The notes under the pieces were generated by a model. That model was not told the DNA's origin, did no database searches, and saw only the letters and a list, made by a program, of their open reading frames with translations. A program made the position numbers and the translations under genes. From the NCBI RefSeq assembly GCF_026342035.1, contig NZ_JAPENM010000012.1, positions 62,001 through 126,000 on the forward strand: 64,000 nt of DNA. The letters are read 5' to 3'. Of the stretch, positions 10,309 to 19,641 are shown one piece after another (the first letter of the stretch is position 1; each line of letters opens with the position of its first letter). This stretch comes from Aldersonia sp. NBC_00410. Its GTDB lineage: Bacteria; Actinomycetota; Actinomycetes; Mycobacteriales; Mycobacteriaceae.

Positions 10309-10340
10309 CAAATTTCGCAAGGCTTTGGCGATGAAATTTG
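10309..10340. repeat. AT-rich inverted repeat upstream of hupB
   Basis: Perfect 8-base arms CAAATTTC and GAAATTTG with a 16-base spacer, unusually AT-rich for this DNA. It could form the end of leuCD transcription or a protein site before hupB; the sequence does not decide. Confidence 0.35.
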
Positions 10341-10357
10341 GCGTGGCACATAGACTC

Positions 10358-10386
10358 TTGTGCTTTCGGGGTTTACCGTGTACGTA
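10358..10386 (+). promoter_or_regulatory. Probable hupB promoter
   Basis: TTGTGC (10358-10363) and TACGTA (10381-10386) are separated by 17 bases, about 45 bases before the start codon and upstream of a GGAGGA ribosome site near 10417-10422. Confidence 0.4.
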
Positions 10387-10428
10387 GTCGGTCCACAAAT
10401 GGGCCTCTAAGTCTGCGGAGGAAACTCG

Positions 10429-11115
10429 ATGAACAAGGCTGAGCTGATAGACATTCTGACCGACAAGCTCGGATCGGATAGGCGCACCGCGACCGACGCG
10501 GTCGAGAACGTCGTCGACATCATCGTCCGGGCCGTGCACAAGGGACAGAGCGTCACGATTACCGGCTTCGGTGTCTTCGAGCAGCGCAAGCGCGCCGCCC
10601 GCGTGGCTCGCAACCCGCGCACCGGCGAGACCGTAAAGGTAAAGCCGACTTCGGTTCCGGCGTTCCGTCCGGGCGCCCAGTTCAAGGCGGTCATCGCCGG
10701 TAAGCAGCGGCTGCCCGCAAGCGGACCGGCCGTGAAGCGCGGTGCGGTCGGCACCCCGACCAAGACCGTGGCCAAGAAGACCGCCGCCAAGAAGACCACC
10801 GCGGCCAAGAAGACCACCGCGGCGAAGACGCTCGCGAAGTCGACCACCACGGCGGCCAAGAAGACCACCGCGGCGAAGACGCTGGCGAAGGCGCCGGCGG
10901 CGAAGAAGGCCCCCGCGGCGAAGAAGGCTCCGGTGGCCAAGAAGGCCCCCGCGGCCAAGAAGGCTCCGGTGGCGAAGAAGGCCCCCGTAGCCAAGAAGGC
11001 TCCGGTGGCGAAGAAGGCCCCCGCGGCCAAGAAGGCTCCGGTAGCGAAGAAGACCGCCGCGAAGAAGGCACCCGCCGCCAAGAAGGCACCGGCGAAGCGC
11101 ACCGGCCGGCGCTGA
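10429..11115 (+). CDS. hupB: HU-type nucleoid protein with Lys/Ala/Pro-rich tail
   Basis: A 228-residue DNA-compacting histone-like protein. Residues 1-90 are a normal HU domain ([46 protein letters not shown]). From about residue 100 on, the chain is a low-complexity tail of AKKT and [11 protein letters not shown] units, like mycobacterial HupB/HLP/MDP1, where the tail strengthens DNA binding and is acetylated. The coding DNA of the tail is itself repetitive (10770-11090), so unit number could vary between strains. It ends at a strong terminator shared with convergent mutT1. Confidence 0.96.
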   Translation: MNKAELIDILTDKLGSDRRTATDAVENVVDIIVRAVHKGQSVTITGFGVFEQRKRAARVARNPRTGETVKVKPTSVPAFRPGAQFKAVIAGKQRLPASGPAVKRGAVGTPTKTVAKKTAAKKTTAAKKTTAAKTLAKSTTTAAKKTTAAKTLAKAPAAKKAPAAKKAPVAKKAPAAKKAPVAKKAPVAKKAPVAKKAPAAKKAPVAKKTAAKKAPAAKKAPAKRTGRR

Positions 11116-11132
11116 GTCCAACCACCGCGACC

Positions 11133-11181
11133 GACGACGATCGGCCCCCCGGACCAGGTGTCCGGGGGGCCGATCGTCGTC
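11133..11181. terminator. Bidirectional terminator between hupB and mutT1
   Basis: A perfect 21-bp inverted repeat (11133-11153 and 11161-11181) with a 7-base loop CCAGGTG, between convergent genes. Very stable and GC-rich; no T-run follows, common in actinobacteria. Confidence 0.8.
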
Positions 11182-11192
11182 AGGGCTGTGGC

Positions 11193-11238
11193 GACAAGTG
11201 AATTCGGGCTGACAAGCGAATTCGGGCCGACAAGCGGA
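11193..11238. repeat. 18-bp tandem repeat, about 2.5 copies
   Basis: The unit GACAAGYGAATTCGGGCY occurs at 11193-11210 and 11211-11228, and its first half again at 11229. It lies between the terminator and the mutT1 stop codon and shows no coding role. Confidence 0.7.
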
Positions 11239-11247
11239 TCCTTCGCA

Positions 11248-12201
11248 TCACTGACGCTGCGTCGACCCGGCGCCCGGTGCATCGGGGAAGGGGCTGTCGA
11301 TGTGGTCGGCGGCCACCAGCTTGCCGTCGTACAGCGACAACACCCATACGCTGCCTTTACGGTTGCGCGCCGGTGGCAATGCGATGCCGTCTTGGTCGGC
11401 CCACCAGGCAAGCAGATCGGGAATCACCTTGCCCTGACTGCACACCACCCGGATACCGTTCTTGGCCGCAATCTTTCGGGCACGATCCCGCCCAGCCGCC
11501 GGATCGTCGCGATAGGCCTCCTCGGCGAGGGTAGGTTCCGTCGCGACCTCAACGCCGAGGGAATCGGCAAGCGGGGCGACCGTCTGACTGCACCGCGTGC
11601 GGTCGGCGGCGTGGACGTGGCTGGCACCGAAAGCGTGCAGGTTCGCCACAAGGGCATCCGCCTGATTGCGGCCGACCTCGTCGAGCGGACGGAATCGGTC
11701 GTCGCCCTTGTATCGCTTGCGCCGGCCTGCCTTGGCATGCCGGACAAGCAGCATCGTCTGGGTATCGGCCGGCAGGCGCCGAAACTGGCGCAGCACGCGG
11801 CGATCCATCGGGTAGGACAATTCGTCGAGCATGCGACTCGGCGGCATCCACAGCAGTTTGTCCACCTCGTCGGAGGGGGCGAACTCGCCGTCGATGGCCT
11901 CGGCCGCCCAGTAATCCACGCGCTTGAGTTTGCGGTGACCGGGAACCGGGTACGTCACGCGTGCGATGTGCCTGCCGAGCACACAACGCATTCCGGTCTC
12001 CTCGGCGACCTCGCGGACGGCGGCGATCATGGCGGTCTCGCCGGGATCGAGCTTGCCCTTGGGAAAGGACCAGTCGTCATAGCGTGGACGGTGAATGAGC
12101 GCGACCTCGATGCCGTCCGGGCTCGCCGGCGCTCGGCGCCACACGATCGCACCCGCGGCGAAGACGTTTGCCCGCGCAACCGCCGATTCGGTCGAGTTCA
12201 C
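11248..12201 (-). CDS. mutT1: MutT1-type Nudix hydrolase with C-terminal histidine phosphatase domain
   Basis: A 317-residue two-domain protein. The N-terminal half has the Nudix box, GKLDPGETAMIAAVREVAEE followed by TG, near residues 48-69. The second half is a histidine phosphatase with LLVRHAKAG (RHG-like catalytic His) near 155. The same fusion exists in M. tuberculosis Rv2985, where MutT1 hydrolyses 8-oxo-guanosine triphosphates and dinucleoside polyphosphates, cleaning the nucleotide pool. The gene is downstream of ppk on the same strand with an 87-base gap that contains short repeats. Confidence 0.93.
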   Translation of the reverse strand: MNSTESAVARANVFAAGAIVWRRAPASPDGIEVALIHRPRYDDWSFPKGKLDPGETAMIAAVREVAEETGMRCVLGRHIARVTYPVPGHRKLKRVDYWAAEAIDGEFAPSDEVDKLLWMPPSRMLDELSYPMDRRVLRQFRRLPADTQTMLLVRHAKAGRRKRYKGDDRFRPLDEVGRNQADALVANLHAFGASHVHAADRTRCSQTVAPLADSLGVEVATEPTLAEEAYRDDPAAGRDRARKIAAKNGIRVVCSQGKVIPDLLAWWADQDGIALPPARNRKGSVWVLSLYDGKLVAADHIDSPFPDAPGAGSTQRQ

Positions 12202-12242
12202 CGGTCTCCTTCCCTCCGAGCGCGGAGTCGGTTCGTGCCCCC

Positions 12243-12283
12243 CCGATACGGACCCCTCCGATACCGACCCTCCGATACCGACG
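12243..12283. repeat. Three copies of a 14-15-base direct repeat between ppk and mutT1
   Basis: CCGATAC recurs at 12243, 12258 and 12272 within units of CTCCGATACCGACC form. It lies in the spacer between two genes of the same strand; no function is evident. Confidence 0.55.
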
Positions 12284-12288
12284 GACCG

Positions 12289-14526
12289 CTATGAGCCCGC
12301 CGTCCGCCTACTGCGGATGTACTCCTCCTGATGATCGCGGACCGCCTCGCCGCGCGCCGGCGACGCCACCCAGCTGCCGTCCGAATCCAGCACCCAGCAC
12401 CGGGTCTTGGGGTCGAGGGCGGAGTCGAACATCTCGTCCAGGTATCGGGTCAGCTTCGGATCCTTCACTTGCACCATCACTTCGACCCGCCGATCGAGGT
12501 TGCGGTGCATCATGTCGGCGCTGCCGATCCAGATTTCGTCGACCGACTTGAAGTGAAATATCCGCGAGTGCTCGAGGAACCGGCCGAGGATCGACCTGAC
12601 CTCGATGTTTTCGCTCAGTCCCGGCACTCCCGGCTTGAGGGCGCAGATCCCGCGCACGAACACCTGCACGGGGACACCCGCCTGGGACGCCCGATACAAG
12701 GCGTCGATGACCTGTTCGTCGACGAGAGCGTTGGCCTTCAGCCGGATTCGCGCGTCTTTGCCCGCACGCTTGTGGTCGATCTCGGTCTGGACGCGCTCGA
12801 TGATGCCCTTGCGCACGCCGTACGGCGCGACGAGCAGGTTCCGGTACTCGGCCTTGCGCGAGTAACCGGTCAGCGAATTGAACAGATCGGTCAGGTCCGC
12901 GCCGATTTCGGGGGCCGCGGTGAGCAATCCCACGTCCTCGTAGAGCCGGGCCGTCTTCGGGTTGTAGTTGCCGGTGCCGATGTGGCAGTAGCGACGGATC
13001 GTGGAGCCCTCGCGGCGAACCACCAGACACGTCTTGCAATGCGTCTTCAACCCGACGAGACCGTAGACGACGTGAACGCCTGCCTGCTCCAGGGTGCGCG
13101 CCCATTTGATGTTGGCCTGTTCGTCGAAGCGTGCCTTGATCTCCACCAGTGCCACGACCTGCTTGCCTGCCTCCGCGGCATCGATCAGGGCATTGACGAT
13201 CGGGGAGTCGCCCGAGGTGCGGTAGAGCGTTTGCTTGATCGCGAGCACCTGCGGATCGGCGGCGGCCTGCTCGATGAAGCGCTGCACGCTCGTGGAGAAG
13301 GAGTCGTAGGGATGGTGCACGAGCACGTCGCCCTCGCGCAGCGTCGAGAAGACGCTCTTGGGCGTCTCGCGCTCGCCGAAGGCGGGATGGGTGGCCGGTA
13401 CGAACGGCTTGTCCTTCAGCGTCGCTCGGTCGACGCCATAGACCTGCCACAGGCTGGACAGATCGAGCAGTCCGGGCACCTGAATGACGTCCGCGGGATT
13501 CACGTCGAGTTCGCGCAGCAGCAGATCGAGCATGTGCTCGGTCATATCGTCGGCGACCTCGAGGCGCACCGGAGAACCGAAGCGGCGCCGAGCGAGTTCG
13601 CGTTCGAGGGCCTGCAACAGATCCTCGTCGCGATCCTCCTCGACCTCGAAATCGGCGTTGCGGGTGATCCGGAAGGCGTGGTGCTCCACCACAAACATCC
13701 CGGGGAAGAGTGCTTCGAGGTGCGCGGCAATGAGCTCCTCGAGCGGCACGAAGGCAGACATCGCATGTGGCCCCTCGCCGCGGCGCACCTGCACGAAGCG
13801 GTTCACGTTGTCGGGCACCTTCACGCGCGCGAAATGTTCGCCGGCATTGGTCGAATCACGAACCGTCACAGCAAGGTTGAGGCTCAGGCCGCTGATATAA
13901 GGGAACGGGTGGGCCGGGTCGACGGCGAGCGGGGTGAGGACCGGGAAGACCTGCGCGTGGAAGTACTCCGACAGGCCGCGCCGCTCATCGGGGGAGAGAT
14001 CTTCCCAACCGATGATCGCGATGCCCTCGGCGAGCAGTTCGGGCAGTACCGAATCCAGGAATACGCGGGCATGTCGCGACGCGATCTCCTGTGTGCGGGT
14101 GGCGACCATGGCGAGCTGCTCGCGTGGGGACAGTCCGTCCGCCGAGCGCACCGACAGCCCGGTCTCGTCGCGGCGCTTGAGGCCGGCCACCCGAACCATA
14201 AAGAACTCATCGAGGTTCGAGGCGAAAATGGCGAGGAACTTGGCACGTTCGAGCAGCGGCAGCGACGTGTCCTCGGCGAGCGCGAGCACCCGGGAGTTGA
14301 AATCGAGCCAGCTCAGCTCGCGGTTGAGGTACCGATCGTCGGGCAGCCCTGCCACGGTGACATCGACCGCGAGCGGCGTAGCAGCCGGCGGTGCCGTCGG
14401 AATGCGCGGCGCGAGCACCGCGCCGTTTTCGTCCCGGTGGTTGCCGTTGTCGTCGCCAGCCCGGGCCGCCTCCGGCGAATCGGTCTGCGTTGCCGCTCGT
14501 CCTGTCTCACTCACGCCTCCAATCAT
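12289..14526 (-). CDS. ppk: Polyphosphate kinase 1
   Basis: Reversibly transfers the terminal phosphate of ATP to inorganic polyphosphate. The 745-residue product has the PPK1 layout: N-terminal region from [41 protein letters not shown] in the middle, and the autophosphorylated His in [20 protein letters not shown]. Near the C-terminus are [19 protein letters not shown] residues that line the active site. Two starts are possible, ATG 14526 and GTG 14514 (VSETGRAA), and neither has an ideal ribosome site. Order cofC-ppk-mutT1 on this strand matches Rv2983-Rv2984-Rv2985. Confidence 0.96.
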   Translation of the reverse strand: MIGGVSETGRAATQTDSPEAARAGDDNGNHRDENGAVLAPRIPTAPPAATPLAVDVTVAGLPDDRYLNRELSWLDFNSRVLALAEDTSLPLLERAKFLAIFASNLDEFFMVRVAGLKRRDETGLSVRSADGLSPREQLAMVATRTQEIASRHARVFLDSVLPELLAEGIAIIGWEDLSPDERRGLSEYFHAQVFPVLTPLAVDPAHPFPYISGLSLNLAVTVRDSTNAGEHFARVKVPDNVNRFVQVRRGEGPHAMSAFVPLEELIAAHLEALFPGMFVVEHHAFRITRNADFEVEEDRDEDLLQALERELARRRFGSPVRLEVADDMTEHMLDLLLRELDVNPADVIQVPGLLDLSSLWQVYGVDRATLKDKPFVPATHPAFGERETPKSVFSTLREGDVLVHHPYDSFSTSVQRFIEQAAADPQVLAIKQTLYRTSGDSPIVNALIDAAEAGKQVVALVEIKARFDEQANIKWARTLEQAGVHVVYGLVGLKTHCKTCLVVRREGSTIRRYCHIGTGNYNPKTARLYEDVGLLTAAPEIGADLTDLFNSLTGYSRKAEYRNLLVAPYGVRKGIIERVQTEIDHKRAGKDARIRLKANALVDEQVIDALYRASQAGVPVQVFVRGICALKPGVPGLSENIEVRSILGRFLEHSRIFHFKSVDEIWIGSADMMHRNLDRRVEVMVQVKDPKLTRYLDEMFDSALDPKTRCWVLDSDGSWVASPARGEAVRDHQEEYIRSRRTAGS

Positions 14527-14546
14527 CCCTCACATCGGAGGTGGCG

Positions 14547-15251
14547 TCATCGGAGCGGTCGATCGAGCGCCCATTCTCGTCGTCGGCCGATGGCGCCGAG
14601 CGCCTCCCGGGTCGCCGGGCCGACTCCGAGTTTTACGGCGAGATCGAGGTCGGCGGGGGTGTCGACGTCGAGCCGCAGTCCCGGCCACGTGCCGGTCAGC
14701 GCGACTGCGCCGTCGTCGAGATGCGCGCGGGCGGAGTCCGGGCCGAACTGCGGCCGCAGCGGTGCGTCGGGGGTACGCCATACCAGCGCCGCCGTGCCGG
14801 TGTCATGATGATCGATTACCACGGATCGCGGCACATCGGCTGCAGCGCAAAGCATTTCGTCCAGGTCGTCGGTCCGTAGGGCGGGCAGATCGGGTTGCAG
14901 TGCGAGCAGATCCACCGGGCCGTGGCTGCGCCGCACCGCCTCGGCGGCGTGCCGCAGTGCCGCGTTGAGCAACCCGGCGCCTGCGGTGCTGTCCGTGTCG
15001 TGCGCGCCGGCCCGGACCGGGTCGGCTAGCACCTGCGCGCCGTGGCGGCGGGCGAGATCGGCGACGCGCGGATCGGGCGTCACGACCGTGATCCCTGCGA
15101 CCGCAGATGACTGGCCCACCGCGGCAAGAGTGTCGGCGAGCATGGCCAGCACGAGACGTGCGCGCCCACCGGGTGTCAGCTCGGCGGAAAGCCTGCTCTT
15201 GGCGCGATCCAGGTTCTTGACCGCGACGACGGCGTACACGGTCGTGCTCAT
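14547..15251 (-). CDS. fbiD: Phosphoenolpyruvate/2-phospho-L-lactate guanylyltransferase, F420 pathway
   Basis: Transfers GMP to phosphoenolpyruvate (or phospholactate), the step that supplies the side chain of coenzyme F420. The 234-residue product starts [20 protein letters not shown], with a nucleotidyl-transferase P-loop-like start, and has [19 protein letters not shown] (metal site) and [11 protein letters not shown] near the end. It corresponds to Rv2983 (FbiD, also called CofC). The frame stays open 220 bases upstream, but MSTTVYAVV matches the family start. F420 made with this enzyme could serve the LLM oxidoreductase at 56958 and perhaps the PPOX protein at 6822. It is 20 bases from ppk. 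Confidence 0.92.
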   Translation of the reverse strand: MSTTVYAVVAVKNLDRAKSRLSAELTPGGRARLVLAMLADTLAAVGQSSAVAGITVVTPDPRVADLARRHGAQVLADPVRAGAHDTDSTAGAGLLNAALRHAAEAVRRSHGPVDLLALQPDLPALRTDDLDEMLCAAADVPRSVVIDHHDTGTAALVWRTPDAPLRPQFGPDSARAHLDDGAVALTGTWPGLRLDVDTPADLDLAVKLGVGPATREALGAIGRRREWALDRPLR

Positions 15252-15345
15252 AACCCGCAATAATGCCAGCCCCGATCCGGCAACGGCCGGTGCGGCGGGG
15301 GATACAGTCGAGTCCAATTCGAGTTGCGGCGAAAGGAACGGACAC

Positions 15346-16341
15346 ATGGTGCGGGCGGCGGTGCTGGGCGCGGGGTCTTGGGGCACGGCATACGCCAAGG
15401 TGCTGGCCGAGGCGGGGACCGATGTGACGATCTGGGCCAGGCGGTCCGAAGTCGCCAAAGCGATCGTCACCGAGCACGAAAACCCCTACTACCTCGCCGA
15501 CGTCGAGTTGCCGCGGATGAAGGCGACCAACGACTACGCCGAGGCGCTCGCTGGGGCGGACGTCGCGGTACTCGCCGTTCCGTCGCAAACGCTGCGAGAA
15601 AACCTCGAGCACTGGAAGGGCGCGATCGGCCCCGACACCACGTTGCTCAGCCTGGCCAAGGGCATCGAGACCGGCACGCTGCTGCGCATGAGTCAGGTCA
15701 TCGCCCAGGTCACCGGGGCCGACCCGGGCCGGGTCGCGGTGCTGTCCGGACCCAACCTGGCCAAGGAGATCGCGGCCGGGCAGCCCGCCGCGACGGTGAT
15801 CGCGTGCACCGACTCCGGACGGGCGATCGAGCTACAAAAGTCCTGTGCCACAGGGTATTTCCGGCCCTATACGAATTCCGACGTGATCGGCTGTGAGATT
15901 GGTGGTGCGTGCAAGAACGTCATCGCGCTGGCCTGCGGAATCGCCGCGGGCATGGGCCTCGGCGACAACACGATCGCCAGCATCATCACCCGCGGGCTGG
16001 CCGAGATCATCCGGCTCGGTGTGGCGGTAGGGGCACGACCGGCCACGTTGGCGGGTCTGGCCGGTGTCGGCGACCTGGTGGCGACCTGCACCTCACGGCT
16101 CTCGCGCAACCATTCCTTCGGTTATGTGCTCGGCCAGGGCGGGTCGCTGGCCGAGGCGCAGGAAGCCGCCCACGGGCAGGTCGCCGAGGGCGTCAAGTCG
16201 TGTACTTCGGTGCGTGCGCTCGCCGAGGCCTACGACGTCGAGATGCCGATCACGGACTCCGTGCACCGGGTCTGCCACGAGGGCATAACCGCCAGGGAAG
16301 CCGGAGATTATCTGCTCGGCCGTAGACACAAGCCGGAGTGA
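15346..16341 (+). CDS. gpsA: Glycerol-3-phosphate dehydrogenase [NAD(P)+]
   Basis: Reduces dihydroxyacetone phosphate to sn-glycerol 3-phosphate for phospholipid synthesis. The 331-residue protein has the N-terminal NAD motif [31 protein letters not shown], catalytic-Lys region [18 protein letters not shown], and [16 protein letters not shown] 15346 has GAAAGGA at 15331-15337. Divergent from fbiD with a 94-base spacer, upstream of ddl as in Rv2982c-Rv2981c. Confidence 0.96.
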   Translation: MVRAAVLGAGSWGTAYAKVLAEAGTDVTIWARRSEVAKAIVTEHENPYYLADVELPRMKATNDYAEALAGADVAVLAVPSQTLRENLEHWKGAIGPDTTLLSLAKGIETGTLLRMSQVIAQVTGADPGRVAVLSGPNLAKEIAAGQPAATVIACTDSGRAIELQKSCATGYFRPYTNSDVIGCEIGGACKNVIALACGIAAGMGLGDNTIASIITRGLAEIIRLGVAVGARPATLAGLAGVGDLVATCTSRLSRNHSFGYVLGQGGSLAEAQEAAHGQVAEGVKSCTSVRALAEAYDVEMPITDSVHRVCHEGITAREAGDYLLGRRHKPE

Positions 16342-16346
16342 GAACT

Positions 16347-16417
16347 TGCCGTCCCGAAGGGACGTGAGCGTGCCGTCCCGCACCGACGTGAGATTGCCCC
16401 ATCCCGCCGGGCGGGAG
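16347..16417. repeat. Degenerate 24-base tandem repeat, three units
   Basis: TGCC recurs at 16347, 16371 and 16395, each followed by a CCCG-rich segment and GACGTGAG-like sequence in the first two units. The first unit contains a GTCCC/GGGAC hairpin. It fills most of the gpsA-ddl gap, and may serve as a weak terminator or leader structure. Confidence 0.5.
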
Positions 16418-16449
16418 TCGGCCAACTGCGCCGACCGGCGGTACCGTCA

Positions 16450-17559
16450 GTGATCGTGACGAACCGGATTCGCGTCGGCGTGCTCTACGGAGGCCGCAGC
16501 AACGAGCACTCGGTGTCCTGCGTTTCTGCAGGCAGCGTGCTGCGCCACCTCGACCCCGACCGCTACGAGCCCGTGCCGATCGGCATCACCGCGGCAGGCA
16601 CGTGGCTGCTCGGCACCCGCGATCCGCGCGACTTCGCCCTGGTCGAGGGCGCACTGCCGACGGTGGAGCAGTCCGGTGTCCCGGTGGCGTTGTCCACCGA
16701 TCCCGGACAGCGTGGCGCACTCGTCGCCATCGGCGACGGCATCACCGATCGGGTCGTGGAACGGGTCGACGTCATCTTCCCGGTGCTGCATGGCGCCTAC
16801 GGCGAAGACGGCACGGTGCAAGGACTGCTGGAACTGGCCGACGTGCCCTACGTCGGGCCGGGCGTGCTCGCCTCGGCGGTCGCCATGGACAAGGAGTTCA
16901 CCAAGAAGCTGCTCGGCGCGGCCGGGCTACCGATCGGCACGCAGTTCGTGCTGCGGGCGGGCGCCGAGACACTCACCGACGAGCAACGCCGCACGCTCGG
17001 GCTGCCCGTCTTCGTGAAACCGGCCCGCGGCGGGTCCTCGATCGGTATCTCCCGGGTCAGCGACTGGGCCGATCTGGAGGATGCGATCACCACGGCGCGC
17101 AAGCACGACCCGAAGGTGATCATCGAAGCGGAGATCCCGGGCAGTGAGGTCGAATGCGGTGTGCTCGAGTACCCCGACGGCCGAGTCGAGGCCAGTGTCG
17201 TGGCCGAGATCAGGATGCCGCTCGCGGTGGACGACGGGACCGCGTTCTACGACTTCGACAGCAAGTACCTCGATGACGTCTGCGAATTCGACGTGCCTGC
17301 GAAACTCGACGACGAGACCAGCGGCGCGATCCGCGCCATCGCCGTGCAGGCATTCCGCGCGCTCGACTGCACCGGTCTCGCCCGGGTGGACTTCTTCGTC
17401 ACCGCGCAGGGCCCGGTGATCAGCGAGATCAACACGATGCCCGGGTTCACCGCAATCTCGATGTACCCGCGGATGTTCGATGCGGCCGGGGTCGATTACC
17501 GCACCCTGGTGTCGACGCTGATCGAAACGGCGCTCGCGCGGGGGACCGGGCTGCGCTGA
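16450..17559 (+). CDS. ddl: D-alanine--D-alanine ligase
   Basis: ATP-grasp enzyme that makes the D-Ala-D-Ala dipeptide of peptidoglycan, cytoplasmic. Of 369 residues; [14 protein letters not shown] near 15-28 is the N-terminal signature, [12 protein letters not shown] (about 190) is the ATP-grasp loop, and EINTMPGFT near the C-terminus carries the Mg-binding Asn/Glu. The start is GTG 16450 or GTG 16456, two codons apart. The end is 13 bases from the convergent DUF3515 gene. Confidence 0.96.
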   Translation: MIVTNRIRVGVLYGGRSNEHSVSCVSAGSVLRHLDPDRYEPVPIGITAAGTWLLGTRDPRDFALVEGALPTVEQSGVPVALSTDPGQRGALVAIGDGITDRVVERVDVIFPVLHGAYGEDGTVQGLLELADVPYVGPGVLASAVAMDKEFTKKLLGAAGLPIGTQFVLRAGAETLTDEQRRTLGLPVFVKPARGGSSIGISRVSDWADLEDAITTARKHDPKVIIEAEIPGSEVECGVLEYPDGRVEASVVAEIRMPLAVDDGTAFYDFDSKYLDDVCEFDVPAKLDDETSGAIRAIAVQAFRALDCTGLARVDFFVTAQGPVISEINTMPGFTAISMYPRMFDAAGVDYRTLVSTLIETALARGTGLR

Positions 17560-17572
17560 CGGCGATGCCCGA

Positions 17573-18127
17573 TCAGTTCGGCAGCGGCGCTGGATCGATG
17601 GGCCGAGCGGGCAGCGTCTCGTTCACCGTCGCCGAAACCTCCTGCACCGGCGTCGGCCCCGAGCCCGTCGGCACGGTGAGTGCGATGTACACGTCGCGGT
17701 CGACGACGTACCAGGTGCTGAAGCCGGACTGGCCCGGATCGGATACCTCGAACCACTGCACCCCGTCGACGACCTGCAGTGCGGCCGCCGCGTCGAACTC
17801 GAGCGGCCGGTCGAGGCCGCAGCGCAGGACCACCCGATCGAAGTCGCCGGCGTCGCCGCCCCACGCCTTCGTCGCCGGCGGCGCAGGCTCGGCAAGTTCG
17901 AGGCCCGTGTACTCACCGAGATCGGCGGGCAGTGCGGCCACGAGCTGCGTGCACTCCGGGCCGTCTGCCTCCGGTGCCGGAACCGTGCCCAATGAAATCG
18001 GTGTGTGGCCGGGCAGGCGGCCGGCGAGCACGGCGGCGACGATGATGCCGACCACGAGTGCGACGGGCAGTGCGACCGCGACAGCGATCAACGCGGGACG
18101 GTGCCGCGGTGAATCCGGTTGGTTCAT
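17573..18127 (-). CDS. DUF3515 membrane-anchored protein
   Basis: A 184-residue protein with a short basic N-terminus, one transmembrane helix (about residues 12-36, ALIAVAVALPVALVVGIIVA) and an external domain. The domain has two conserved cysteines (PECTQLV and VLRCGLDR) and WGGDAGDFDRVVLRCG, WFEVSDPGQSGFSTWYVVDR, as in actinobacterial DUF3515 proteins such as Rv2980. Function unknown. Its ATG overlaps the stop of the upstream Lrp-like gene by four bases (ATGA), so the two are translationally coupled. Confidence 0.85.
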   Translation of the reverse strand: MNQPDSPRHRPALIAVAVALPVALVVGIIVAAVLAGRLPGHTPISLGTVPAPEADGPECTQLVAALPADLGEYTGLELAEPAPPATKAWGGDAGDFDRVVLRCGLDRPLEFDAAAALQVVDGVQWFEVSDPGQSGFSTWYVVDRDVYIALTVPTGSGPTPVQEVSATVNETLPARPIDPAPLPN

Positions 18128-18378
18128 TCGATCGGGGCGCTCACCCGATGGTTGGGGATCTGGCAGGTCAGCGTGCGAGTGATGCCGCCGACCTGCTGAA
18201 TGGCGTGAATCACCTCGCCGAGCTCGTCGTCGGACGCGCCCGCGACTCGGGCGATCACATCGTAGGGGCCGACGACATCCTCGGCGGACCGCACGCCGGA
18301 CAAGGCGGCGATGCTGCCCGCCACCAGAGCGGCTTTACCGACTTCGGTCTGGACCAGAACGAATGCCTCGATCGCCAA
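18124..18378 (-). CDS. Stand-alone Lrp/AsnC ligand-binding (RAM) domain protein
   Basis: An 84-residue protein made only of the Lrp/AsnC effector (RAM) domain: AIEAFVLVQTEVGKAA, GPYDVIARVAGASDDELGEV and a C-terminal beta strand region ITRTLTCQIPNH. No helix-turn-helix precedes it. The TTG at 18378 is chosen because GGAAGGA lies a few bases upstream and homology begins there; the frame stays open further back. Such short proteins may co-assemble with full-length Lrp proteins or sense amino acids on their own. Coupled by ATGA overlap to the DUF3515 gene, and divergent from thiL. Confidence 0.8.
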   Translation of the reverse strand: MAIEAFVLVQTEVGKAALVAGSIAALSGVRSAEDVVGPYDVIARVAGASDDELGEVIHAIQQVGGITRTLTCQIPNHRVSAPIE

Positions 18379-18618
18379 CCTGAGTCCTTCCCGCCGCGAG
18401 CCATCCGGGTCTCGGTAGAGTCGGCCAGGCTGCGGCTCGGTGCGCGCGTTCGCCGGGCACGCCCCGGCTGCACGCTCAAAGTACCGCAGCTGTGCCGAAC
18501 TCTCGTTCCACCGAGAAGCCAGGGCCCGAGCGCAGGCACAGGGCGGGACGCAGGTCACACTTCGACGGAGCGGAGTACGGCGATCGGGAACAGCGAAGGC
18601 ACCGCAGCGCCGACCACG

Positions 18619-19566
18619 GTGGCCGAACTCGGCGAGTTCGGGGTCATCGAGCGGATCAACCGAGGCCGCACCCAGAGCAGTGCGGTGACCATCGGACCGG
18701 GCGACGACGCGGCGGTGCTCGCGGCACCCGACCAGCGGGTCGTGGTCACCACCGACATGCTCGTCGCCGGGCGGCATTTCCGCCTCGACTGGTCTTCCCC
18801 ACGAGACATCGGCCGAAAGGCCATCGCGCAGAACGGCGCCGACGTGGCGGCAATGGGGGCTCGGCCGAGTGGATACGTCGTTGCGCTCGGTTGCCCCGGC
18901 GATACTGCGCTGGCGGTGGTGGACGGCTTGGCTGCGGGCATGTGGGCGGAGGCCGAACGCAGCGGCGCCGGGATCGTCGGGGGCGATCTCGTGCAGAGCC
19001 CGCAGTTGGTGATCTCTGTTACGGCATTGGGAGATCTGGGCGGACGCCCTCCCGTCCTGCGCTCCGGCGCGCGGGCCGGTGACATCGTGGCAGTCGCCGG
19101 CCGGCTGGGCTGGTCGGCGGCCGGAATGGCAGCTCTGGAATCGGCCGCGACCGGGCTCGACGAGTTCATCGAGCTGCACCGGGCACCGCAACCGCCTTAT
19201 GCCGCAGGCATTTCCGCGGCCACAGCCGGCGCCACCGCGATGTCCGATGTGTCCGATGGGCTGCTCGCCGATCTCGGGCATATCGCCGTCGCGTCGGGCG
19301 TGGCGATCGATATCGCCCGGGCGGCGGTGCGGGACGAGCGGGTCGAGGCGGCCGCTCGGAGCCTCGATATCGATCCGGATGTGTTGGCACTGAGCGGTGG
19401 TGAGGATCACGCGCTCGTCGCGACTTTTCCCGGCGGCGTCGCGCTGCCGGGCGGGTGGCGCGCGATCGGTGCCGTGACGGCAGTCGGCGCCGACACCGCG
19501 CCCGCCGTCACCGTGGATGGACACGAGTGGACGCACGGCAGTGGCTGGCAGAGCTTTTCCGGGTGA
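18619..19566 (+). CDS. thiL: Thiamine-monophosphate kinase
   Basis: Phosphorylates thiamine phosphate to thiamine diphosphate. The protein has IGPGDDAAVL (ATP/Mg site), TTDMLVAGRHFRLDW, GRKAIAQNGADVAAMGA, and the C-terminal SGGEDHALVATFP motif of the AIR-synthase-like family. The start is uncertain: GTG 18619 is the first start codon close to the homologous LGEFGVIERI, but it has no clear ribosome site and the M. tuberculosis enzyme has about 14 more residues here. The frame is open far upstream, without a better codon nearby. No TPP riboswitch is apparent upstream. ung follows after 75 bases. Confidence 0.92.
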   Translation: MAELGEFGVIERINRGRTQSSAVTIGPGDDAAVLAAPDQRVVVTTDMLVAGRHFRLDWSSPRDIGRKAIAQNGADVAAMGARPSGYVVALGCPGDTALAVVDGLAAGMWAEAERSGAGIVGGDLVQSPQLVISVTALGDLGGRPPVLRSGARAGDIVAVAGRLGWSAAGMAALESAATGLDEFIELHRAPQPPYAAGISAATAGATAMSDVSDGLLADLGHIAVASGVAIDIARAAVRDERVEAAARSLDIDPDVLALSGGEDHALVATFPGGVALPGGWRAIGAVTAVGADTAPAVTVDGHEWTHGSGWQSFSG

Positions 19567-19641
19567 ACGCCCTCGGAGATGTCGGGCGGAGGCGGCTAGA
19601 TTGCGCGGGGTGAACAGCAAAGCGATGGGAAGGGTGAGTTG

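Noticed and set aside
12331-14808. 825-codon frame antisense to ppk
   Set aside because: Fully explained as the complement of ppk; no independent ribosome site or motif.
18379-18618. TPP riboswitch before thiL
   Set aside because: No THI-box elements visible and the spacer is mostly open frame of neighbours; thiL is not usually riboswitch-controlled.
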